A model generated the notes under the pieces. That model ran no database searches and was not told the origin of the DNA. It saw nothing but the letters and a program-made list of their open reading frames with translations. Below, piece by piece: positions 56,775-64,000 of a stretch of 64,000 bases of DNA (positions are counted from its first letter, which is position 1; the number at the start of each line of letters is the position of its first letter). Origin of the DNA: Chrysemys picta bellii (Eukaryota; Chordata; Testudines; Emydidae); assembly GCF_011386835.1 (NCBI RefSeq), contig NC_088800.1, forward strand, positions 52,233,439 through 52,297,438, given 5' to 3'. The translations under genes were made by a program, and so were the position numbers.

Positions 56775-56914
56775 CCCAGCAGCACTCAGAAATAGCCAAA
56801 ATAGAGACCGTCCAATCAGAATCCACTGCCCCACTGCATGTTGGGCCAGAGCATTGGTGGGAGAGTCTGGTCACTCTGCTAGATCCCCAGGAAAGCTGGA
56901 GGTTACTGAAAGCT

Positions 56915-56983
56915 AGGCCCAGATATGCAAAGTATTTAGGCATCAAGAGTTAGGTGCCTAAATACCTTAGAGAAACTGGGCCC
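56915..56983. repeat. Old palindromic repeat, second copy
   Basis: AGGCCCAGATATGCAAAG then TATTTAGGCATC is opposed by TAGGTGCCTAAATACCTT and CTGGGCCC. Same family as 50103-50182. Confidence 0.75.
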
Positions 56984-57187
56984 TAGGATACAACAGTCCT
57001 GATAGAGCCTTAGGTCTGACCAGGGCTTTGTTACTAATCCCAGGTGCAGCTACGCTGGACTAAAGGAGGAGCAGCTGATCTAGATTGGGTGAGTGACAGA
57101 CAGCAGACTCAGTTTGGTTTTCACATCTATTAAATAGTGAACTGTACTGGCTGGAGATTTAGCCAAGGCAACAGAGAGCTCCTAGGG

Positions 57188-57795
57188 CAGGGGTGGGCAA
57201 ATTTTTTGGCCAGAGGACCACATCTGGGTATGGAAATTGTATGGTGGGCAATGAATGCTAACGAAATTGAGGGCTGGGGTGCGGGAGGGCAGGAGGGCTC
57301 CGGCTGGGGATATGGGCTCTGGGGTGGGGAATAAGGGGTTTGGAGGGCAGGAGAGGGCTCAGGGCTGGGGCAGGGGGTTGGGGCACAGGAGGAGGTCAGG
57401 GGGCAGGCTCTGGAAGGTGCTTACCTCAGTTCCCAGAAACAGCGGCATATCCCCCCTCCAGCTCCTACGCGGAGGTGTGGCCAGGCGTCTCTGTGCGCTG
57501 CCCTGTCCATAGGCACCGCCCCTGCAGCTGCCATTGGCTGTAGTTCCTGGCCAATGGGAGCTGCGGGGGCAGTGGTCGGAGCCCCCTGGCTGCCCCTAGA
57601 CATAGGAGCTGCAGGGGGAACATGCCGTTGCTTCCAGGAGCCGTGTGAAGTGGGGCAAGACCCTGACCCCTCTCCCCTGCTGGAACGCTGAAGCAGGACA
57701 AGCCCCAGATCCCGCTTCCTGGCAGAAACTCGAGGGCTGGATTAAAACGCCTGGAGGGCCGGATGTGGCCCCCGGGCCATAGTTTGCCCACCCCG
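57188..57795. mobile_element. hAT-like MITE, GGGTGGGCAAAC family (608 bp)
   Basis: Left end CAGGGGTGGGCAAATTTTTT and right end ATAGTTTGCCCACCCCG, with duplications tcctaggg (57180-57187) and gcctaggg (57796-57803). Inside are a G-rich array (57265-57420) and an inverted GCCATTGGC...CCAATGGGAGCTGC module (57520-57570). Confidence 0.85.
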
Positions 57796-57803
57796 GCCTA
57801 GGG

Positions 57804-58650
57804 GAAGAGGTCATTTAACAGCCTAGGAGGCAATTCAGAAAGGAGGTGTGCTCAGACCCCTCCCGGGACGGGACAACCCTTGTCGAAGTACCAAGGTGCT
57901 AATAGCGACCTTCACCTGAATCATGGCAGATTTTCAAAAGCAGTGTCGGCCTCACTCCACTCCCATGGATGTCAGCAGTGAAACACCCATTGATCTCTAT
58001 GGGGACAGTGTTCAGGCAGCCAGGGCTGCTGATGCTTTTGAAGATTCTCTCCCATTAAAAATTGGGTTTGTGCCCTTTTTTGCTCCTTTATGATAGAGAA
58101 AGAAGGCCAGGGGGAGGTTTGGTTTGATGTTTCTTCCCTTAGTGACGTTCCTGGTATTTCTATTGAATCTAGCGAGATTTTTAACCGCCCTTTATCACAG
58201 TCTTCAGGACCATCTTCGTCTTATGTGTTTGTACAACACAATGGGGCCTTGATCCAGGAGCAGGGTCCCCCGGCACGACAACAGTCTGAATAATAAGCAG
58301 TAAGTAATAATCTGAGTAGCTCCCAAGCAATTAAAAGGAACAGCGATTCCAAAATAAACTTTCTCCCTTCCCATAGGAGTAGAACTTGGTTGTATCTGAG
58401 CGTGTTTCAGTGGGATGGAGGTAGCCACATGTCTCGGCTGGCAGAACCAACCTAATGCCCGAAACTGGGGTTTGCAGTGGTTCTGAGCTCTCCCGGCTCC
58501 TGCAGGAATTTAGACCCATGGTTCAGGTTTGTCTCTCTAAGGTTCTGTTGCTGGCCCCCATGAACCTTCCCCGACTGGTGGATGGTCTCATTGGTCCACT
58601 AGGACGTACCTGTCATGGTAGGTCATGGTGATGGAGCAAGAGGCATCTCT
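57804..58650. other. Unannotated interval
   Basis: The left end (57940-58050) has decayed ATTTTCAAAAGCAG and CCCATTGATCTCTATGGGG palindrome phrases of an old repeat. The rest is unrecognised. Confidence 0.4.
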
Positions 58651-59000
58651 CACACAGAGAGGGCCAATCCCATGGGGGACTCTGAGTATCCAATGGCATC
58701 TATCCAATGGGGAGCCAGAGCAGAGCCCCTGGGCGACATGTACACAGCAACGCATATTGCAAGGCAGACAGATAGCTGTATTTGTGCTATCTGGAGCTTT
58801 TTCAGGTCAGGAAACCGCATGCCCAGATAGACTGAGTAACAGTGGTCAAGCCTAGAGGTCATAAATGCACAGATCACTGCCACCAGGTCTGTGTCTGATG
58901 GGAGAGAGTCCAGTCTTCTGGCCAGTGGCAAGTGGTTTGTCAAGAACTGGTTTTGCTGGGGGACCCTTTGGGGAGAGTCTCGGAGACCTCCATTGCGCAC
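58650..59000 (-). mobile_element. L2-type LINE reverse transcriptase fragment
   Basis: The minus-strand frame is open for 116 codons and contains VICAFMTSRLDHCYSVYLGM followed by KKLQIAQ. This matches the conserved stretch near the end of L2/CR1-clade reverse transcriptases (IHALVTSRLDYCNSLY...LQLVQNA in type). Downstream sequence drifts out of register, so the copy is old and broken. Confidence 0.75.
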
Positions 59001-59424
59001 TCACACCTTAACTGAAAGGGTTGAGGTACTGACCCTTTAGCAAAGATAGTCTTCCCCCCAAGTGTCTATTGGTCATTGGAGTTCTAGATGTTAAAAACAA
59101 GCAGGAAGTCGTCATTTCCCTTCTTAATTGCTTGGCTTTCAGTCTCTTCTCTTGTGAGATCACTGGTTCTCCCACTAGCATAGACCTGGTCTACACTAAC
59201 AGTTTACTTAAAAACCTCCTCCTCCCCACACTGTTGGGGAGGGGTTAGATAACGTGGGGTTAACTACCAGGGGCAGCAGGAGCCTTTTCTATACTAGAAC
59301 CCCAATGTCATAAGCACCAGCATCGGTGCCAGCTGCAGCAATGGTTGGGATTTTAGTTACAGAAACACCTGAGCCCGATCCGTACACATGGGCTGAACTT
59401 TCCAGAAGGTTGTCGCAATGGAAG
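59001..59424. other. Unannotated, with one MITE-like end
   Basis: GACCTGGTCTACACTAACAG at about 59187 resembles the end of the element at 28108-28377. No partner end was found. Confidence 0.4.
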
Positions 59425-59645
59425 CCAATGTGACTGCTCACAGTCTGTGAGACTTTGCATAGAGAGGAAGGAGGAGTCAGCAGTCAGGGCACCAACCTGA
59501 GCTTTAGGGGACCCAGGTTCTAGGCCCTGCTTTGCCAGAGACCTGTGTGACCTTGGGAAAGTCACTTAATGTCTCTCTACCTCAGTGTCCCCATCTGTAC
59601 AATGGGGATACATGCCTCTGCATTCTAGGGGGATTGGGAGTGGAG
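59425..59645 (+). repeat. MIR-like SINE
   Basis: A head with CAGGGCACCAACCTGAGCTT, GTTCTAGGCCCTGCTTTGCC, then TGTGTGACCTTGGGAAAGTC and CCATCTGTACAATGGGGATA, in plus order. Confidence 0.8.
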
Positions 59646-59782
59646 CTGGTTGGAGATTTTTAATTAAACTTGGTTACCATCAGAAAAAGCAAAAGCAAAA
59701 GTGTTCACAAAAATGCATCTGTTTCAAGAACAAAACTGTAGGTCCAGGATGGAATTTCTGGTCAAAACATGAGAGAAATACC

Positions 59783-59859
59783 TCAGAGTAGCCAATAATC
59801 CAGTGATTAGGGTACTTACCTGCAAGATGGGAACGCCAGGTTCAAATCTGTGGTCTACC
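59783..59859 (+). repeat. SINE head, interrupted by composite transposon
   Basis: AATCCAGTGATTAGGGTACT and a B-box-like GGTTCAAATCTGTGG indicate a tRNA-derived SINE head. The outer element at 59860 inserted in it, and the remainder resumes at 62842. Confidence 0.5.
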
Positions 59860-60066
59860 TAGGGTTGCCAACTTTCTGATTGAAGAAAACCAAACACCCT
59901 TGCCCAGACCACGCCCCTGCCTGGCCCCTTTGAGGCCCCGCCCCCACTCACTCCATCCGTCGCTTGCTCTCCCCCACCCTTGCTCACTCGCTTGCTCATT
60001 TTCACTGGCCTGAGGCAGGGGGTTGGGATGCGGGAGGGGGTAAGGGCTCCGGCTGGGGCCAGGGAT

Positions 60067-60594
60067 CAGTGGCGTAGCCAGGATCTAAGAGCAGGGGGAG
60101 CAAACATAAAAAAGGCGCCCCCCCCTTGGCTCCTCCTCTGGCCATGCCCCCCTTGGCTCCTCCTCCAGCCACTCCGCCCCCCCCCCCCTTTGGCTGGCTC
60201 CTCCGGTTGTGCCGCCCCCCCCACCATTGGCTGCCGGCTGCCATGCTGCGCCCCCCGCTCGCTCCTCCGGCTGCGGCTGCTGGCCACCCTGCCGCGCCTC
60301 CCCTCGCTCCTCCGGCCACGGCTGCCGGCCACGCTGCCGGCCACGCTGCAGGCCGCCTTGCTGCGCCCCCCCCTCGCTCCTCCAGCCGCGGCTGCCAGCC
60401 ACGCTGTGCAGGCCGCCCTGCTGCGCCCCCCCTCGCTCCTCCGGTCGTGCCACTTCCTCCCCATGGCTCCTCCGGTCGTGCTGCCCCCCCCCTTGCCTGC
60501 AGGAGGTCAGCGCCGGCCGGCAGGCGTGCCACTTTTTGAAAAAGTGCTGAGGGGAAGTGGCTGCTTCCCCTGCACCCCACTAGCTACGCTACTG
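60067..60594. mobile_element. hAT-like element, CAGTGGCGTAGC family, nested (528 bp)
   Basis: Ends CAGTGGCGTAGCCAGG and TAGCTACGCTACTG, with an exact 8-bp duplication ccagggat (60059-60066 and 60595-60602). The middle (60120-60500) is a minisatellite of CGCTCCTCCGGC/TGCCGGCCACGCTG units. It yields alanine/proline-rich frames up to 254 codons that I regard as artefacts. Confidence 0.92.
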
Positions 60595-60825
60595 CCAGGG
60601 ATGAGGGGTTTGGGGTGCAAGAGAGGACTCGAGGCTGGGGGTTGGGGCCAAGGGGTTCAGAGTGTGGAAGGGAGCATTAGGCTGGCCCAGGGGGTTGGAG
60701 GGCTCCAGCTGGGTGTGCGGGCTCCAGGGTGGGTCCAGAAATGAGGGTGTGGTGCATGTGTGTGTTCTCCCTGTGTGCTGCCCCAGCTCTGCGCAGACAG
60801 CCGGCAGAGCAGATCTCGAGCGAAC

Positions 60826-61408
60826 TGTCCAATGACCACAAGATTCATTAAGGGACGAAGGCACCAGGCCAGGTTTATTGTCAACAAAGCACGGTAATAG
60901 CACCTGACAGACTCTACGAGGATACTAAGACATGTATGCCCGTGACAATGAACTCAGCTCAGTGAATGGAAGGACTTTCCATTTCCCCCCTCAGCTGGAC
61001 AAAGATACTCCCTATGAGATACATCTTTATACCCTGCTACAAACACGTTATGTACTGCCCTTCTGACATAGTTACTGCCCCCTGATGTGGCTAGTTTTTA
61101 CCCATCACCTTTTACATGTTGGTTCAATCAAAACATTTTTATTACGTACTGTCATCCAAACCTTATCTTTTAGAAGGGGTCAGTTATTCCTGTTATCCCT
61201 GGGGAATGTTTTTGTACCATCCTTGATATCGGGATGGTCTGGTATAACTTGATTTCGGGATGTGTTTGCCTGAGTACTCTGTGCTTAGCACATTTTAGGA
61301 ATATTTCTGCATTATCAGCCCTGTTCTTGCCAGATTCTGTGAGCAGGTCCTGCCTCATACCAGGCCTCTGATACAAGGGCTTATGTCTCAGTCTCTCTTC
61401 CTACTTCA
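60826..61408 (-). mobile_element. Probable solo LTR, nested (about 583 bp)
   Basis: A non-GC-rich block interrupts the G-rich array. It starts TGTCCAATGACC and ends CCTACTTCA (TG...CA), with TTTATTG (reverse AATAAA) near its left end. I found no clear flanking duplication, so the boundaries are approximate. No retroviral genes. Confidence 0.55.
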
Positions 61409-61409
61409 G

Positions 61410-61880
61410 AGGGGTTTGGAGTCTGGGAGGGGGCTCCAGGCTGGAGCAGGGAGTTGGGGTGTGGGAAGGGGATTAGGGCGCCAGCTGGGGGTGCAGACTC
61501 TGGTGTTGGGCCAGGGATGAGGGGTTTGGGGTACAGGAGGGGGCTCTGGGCTGTGGCCAAGGGGTTTGGAATGGGGGTACGGGCTCTGGGATAGAGTTTG
61601 GGTGCAGATGGGGGTTTCGAGCTGGGGCAGGAGATTTAAGTGTGGGCTCAGGAAGGGAGTTTGGGTGTGGGAGGGGGCTTAGGGCTGTGGCAGGGAGGTG
61701 GGATGCAGGAGAGGGCACCGGCTCTGGAAGGGAATTTGGGCATGGGAGAGGGCTCAGGGTTGGGGCAGTGGATTCAGAATGTAAGAGAAGTACGGGCTCT
61801 GGGAGGCAGTTGGGTGTGGGAGGGGGCTCAGGGCTTGGACAGGAGTTGGGGTGTGGATGAGGGGTTGGAATGCGGGTTCT
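61410..61880 (+). repeat. G-rich tandem array
   Basis: Irregular units of the type GGGCTCTGGGCTGGGGCAGG then GAGTTTGGGGTGTGGGAGGG repeat at roughly 40-60 bases. The many GGG runs give G-quadruplex potential on the plus strand. Related arrays lie at 23040-23130, 57265-57420 and 60603-60740. Confidence 0.75.
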
Positions 61881-62226
61881 GGGCGGTGCTTACCTCAGGC
61901 GGCTCTCGAGAAGCTGCTGGCATGTTGCTCCAGCTCCTAGGTGGAGGGGCAGCCGGGGGCCCCATGCGCTGCCCTCGCCTGCAGGTGCTGCCCCTGCAGC
62001 TCCCATTGGTTGCAGTTCCCAGTCAATGGGAGCTGCAGAGCCAGTGCTCAGGTCGGGGGCAGCGCACGGAGTCCCCTTGCTGCCACTGCGCCTAGGAGCC
62101 AGAGGGACATGTCAGCCGTTTCCGGGAGCTGTGCGGAGCCAGGTTGGGAGCCTGCCTGTGCCACCAACCAGACCTTTAACGGCTCGGTCAGCAGTGCTGA
62201 CCAGAGCTGCCAGGGTCCCTTTTCGG

Positions 62227-62786
62227 CAGGGCCAGCTCTAGGCACCAGCAAAACAAGCTGGTGCTTGGGGTGGCACATTTTTAGGGGTGGCATGGCCGGC
62301 GCCAGAATGCCACCCCTAAAAATATGCCCCGGCCGCCCTAGCTCACCTCGCTGCTGCCGCTCGCACGCCGCTGCTCCCCCTCCCTCCCAGGCTCTCAAAC
62401 CTGGGAGGGAGGGGGGAGATCCCGAGCGGCCGCGGCGCGCGAAACAGCTGATTCGCGTGCCGCTGATTCCCTTCCCTCCCAGGCTCTCAAACCTGGGAGG
62501 GAGGGGGAGATCCCGAGCGGCCGCGGCGCGCGAAACAGCTGATTCGCGCCCCGCTGCTCCCCCCCCTCCCAGGTTTGAGAACCTGGGAGGGAGGGGGAGA
62601 CTCCGAGTGGCCGCAGCGCGCGTGCCGCTTCTCCCGCTCCCTCCTAGGCTTGAGAGCCTGGGGGGAGGAGGCAGGGCTGGGGATTTGGGGAAGGGGCGGA
62701 GCTGAGGTGGGGTAAGAAAAAAACAACGAGGGGGGGCGGTCAAAATTGTTTCTGCTTGGGGCGGCAAAAATCCTAGAGCCGCCCTG
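62227..62786. mobile_element. hAT-like element, CAGGGC family, nested (560 bp)
   Basis: Ends CAGGGCCAGCTCTAGG and CCTAGAGCCGCCCTG, with duplications cttttcgg (62219-62226) and ctttttgg (62787-62794). The middle has about three near-identical 75-bp repeats carrying CCTCCCAGGCTCTCAAACCT and GATCCCGAGCGGCCGC (62380-62640). Confidence 0.9.
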
Positions 62787-62907
62787 CTTTTTGGCTGGGA
62801 TTCCAGTCAAAAACTGGACACCTGGCAACCCTAGGTCTACCCAAAGCAGTGGGCTAACAACATCAGTCTCTCTTAGCCCTATCTCAGTGCCGGGGGCTGG
62901 ACTAGTC

Positions 62908-63240
62908 TAGTGGGTCCCCTGGGGAGCCATGAGCAGGTTTCAGGGGGTCCTCAAAGCAGGGCCAGTGTTAGACTTGCTTGGGCCCAAGGCAGAAAGTCAA
63001 AGCCCCATCACATGGGGCTGAAGCCTGGGGCCCTGAGCCCTGCCACCAGTGGCTTAAGCCAAAGCCTGAGCAACTTAGCTTTGTGGGGCCCCTGTCACAT
63101 GGGGCCCCAGGCAATTGCCATTCTTGCGACCCCCTAACACCAGCCCTGGCTTTTATACGTAGAAACCACTCATATGCAGAGCTGTGGAGTTTTTATGGCA
63201 TGTTGAGGGGTGAAAGAAAGAAACAGGTTGAGAACCCCTG
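62908..63240. mobile_element. hAT-like element, GGTTCTCAACC family (about 333 bp)
   Basis: The right end AGGTTGAGAACCCCTG is intact. The left end (TAGTGGGTCCCCTGGG) has lost the TTCTCAACC part. Flanks gactagtc and gactagag share six of eight bases. The interior matches 45026-45799 outside its nested part. Confidence 0.7.
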
Positions 63241-63354
63241 GACTAGAGGACCTTGCAAGTTCCCTTCCAGCCCAACATTTCTACAATTCACTCTGGTCCA
63301 CTGAACATTGATTTATTTATACAATGCAGGACAACACCACTAGGAGCAACTGAC

Positions 63355-63460
63355 TCTAGCTGTAGGTTAGGGCTATCGCCTGGGCTGGAGGAGAGCTAGG
63401 TTCAAGTCCCTGCTCTGAAGGGGGCAGCAGATCAGGGACGTGAACTTGTAACCCACCCTC
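63355..63460 (+). repeat. SINE head fragment
   Basis: GGTTAGGGCTATCGCCTGGG and GGTTCAAGTCCCTGCTCTGA are A- and B-box-like sequences of a tRNA-derived SINE. Confidence 0.5.
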
Positions 63461-63547
63461 CCTGTGAGGGCCCTGCCTGCTCAGCTACTGGCTACGAATG
63501 GCCTCACTCTCTCTCTCTGGAAAAAAAAAACACAAATGGTTTCAGGT

Positions 63548-63781
63548 CAGGGGTGTCAGAACGGGGGGACTAGGGGGCCATGGCCCCATCACTTTTCACG
63601 AGCCATAAGGACAAGTGACAGGGGAGGGGGACGGAGAGGAGTGAGCGGGGCAGGGGCAGGGTCTTGAGGGGAAGGAGCAGCACGAGGGCGAGGCCTCAGG
63701 AGGAAGGGGCAGCCTGGGGGGCAGGGCCACGGCTCAGGCGCCAGTGGCTCCCCCACTTTTAGGGATCTTCCGCCACTCCTG
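63548..63781. mobile_element. hAT-like MITE (234 bp), CAGGGGTGTCAGAAC ends
   Basis: Ends CAGGGGTGTCAGAAC and TTCCGCCACTCCTG, with flanks tttcaggt (63540-63547) and tctctggt (63782-63789), six of eight identical. The interior is G-rich. Confidence 0.7.
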
Positions 63782-63789
63782 TCTCTGGT

Positions 63790-64000
63790 TTGTCCTGCTG
63801 CAGAGCGAAAACAAATGTTGACCCCTGCACGTTGTTCGTCACATGGAATGCCTGGTTCCCAGGCCAGGAGAGGGACCATTGCAATCAGCTTGTCTGACCT
63901 CCTGTAACACACAGGCCAGAGAACTGCCCCCAAATAATTCCTAGAGCAGACCTGGCTCTAAAGATTGTGATGGGGCGGTAGGGGGGAGGGAAGATCTGAA
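63790..64000. other. Unannotated window end
   Basis: Nothing was recognised before the window edge. Confidence 0.5.

Larger units (their letters stand above)
59860..62833. mobile_element. Composite hAT-like element (2974 bp) with three nested insertions
   Basis: Outer ends TAGGGTTGCCAACTTTCTGA and CACCTGGCAACCCTA, flanked by an exact 8-bp duplication ggtctacc (59852-59859 and 62834-62841). Its own interior is G-rich tandem sequence (parts at 59998-60058, 60603-60740 and 61410-61880) plus a GC-rich module with inverted CTCCCATTGG/CCAATGGGAG-type sequence (about 61990-62040). Nested inside are 60067-60594, 60826-61408 and 62227-62786. No transposase. Confidence 0.85.

Noticed and set aside
59980..60744. 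254-codon Ala/Pro-rich frame and several others
   Set aside because: They span the junction of two nested transposons and a minisatellite, so no single gene could use them.
61941..62705. 254-codon plus-strand and 239-codon minus-strand frames
   Set aside because: They run across the boundary of a nested element with 75-bp GC-rich repeats. No coding signature.
1..64000. CRISPR array, phage or bacterial defence system
   Set aside because: Repeat types, splice-like sites and base composition are those of a vertebrate nuclear genome. No regularly spaced direct repeats with unique spacers were seen.

Overview
The window is nuclear DNA of a vertebrate, most likely a cryptodiran (hidden-necked) turtle. 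There are no compact gene arrays or bacterial signals. It is dense in CR1 LINE 3' tails, ancient MIR/CORE-type SINEs and hAT-like non-autonomous transposons with exact 8-bp target-site duplications (TSDs), with solo LTRs and a Penelope-like fragment. The clade clue is a tRNA-derived SINE with a CR1-like tail at about 42.85-43.04 kb, which resembles the turtle Cry I family. This assignment rests on recognition by eye; no database search was possible.

Layout. 0-0.9 kb: a near-perfect 271-bp inverted duplication of the GIY-YIG-coding 3' end of a Penelope-like element, with its 3' tail. 0.9-22 kb: mostly unannotated DNA with a CR1 tail, two solo LTRs, several hAT-like elements and MIRs. One well-spliced candidate exon on the minus strand (18.25-18.55 kb) could start a protein with an MGSS N-terminus. 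22.1-22.7 kb: a CpG island that may be its promoter. 22.9-24.3 kb: a transposon inserted in a TG-rich minisatellite. 26.75-26.88 and 39.81-39.90 kb: two minus-strand exons with matching splice phase that together encode a 72-residue single-pass membrane protein I do not recognise. Its start lies in a second CpG island (39.0-40.0 kb) with three ZNF143/SBS-like motifs. 29.5-31.0 kb: a 5'-clipped LTR between two copies of about 190 bp of host sequence. 40-64 kb: a transposon-rich stretch with several nested insertions. The most elaborate is 59.86-62.83 kb, an outer hAT-like element holding two other hAT-like elements and an LTR.

Most long open frames here are by-products of GC-rich tandem repeats or lie in repeats. 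The genic content I can support is thin: one two-exon microprotein gene, one partial gene, and their likely promoters, all reading leftward. The transposons supply most of the interpretable structure, and their exact TSDs allow a relative insertion history. I found no CRISPR array, no rRNA, no canonical tRNA gene and no intact viral or transposase gene.
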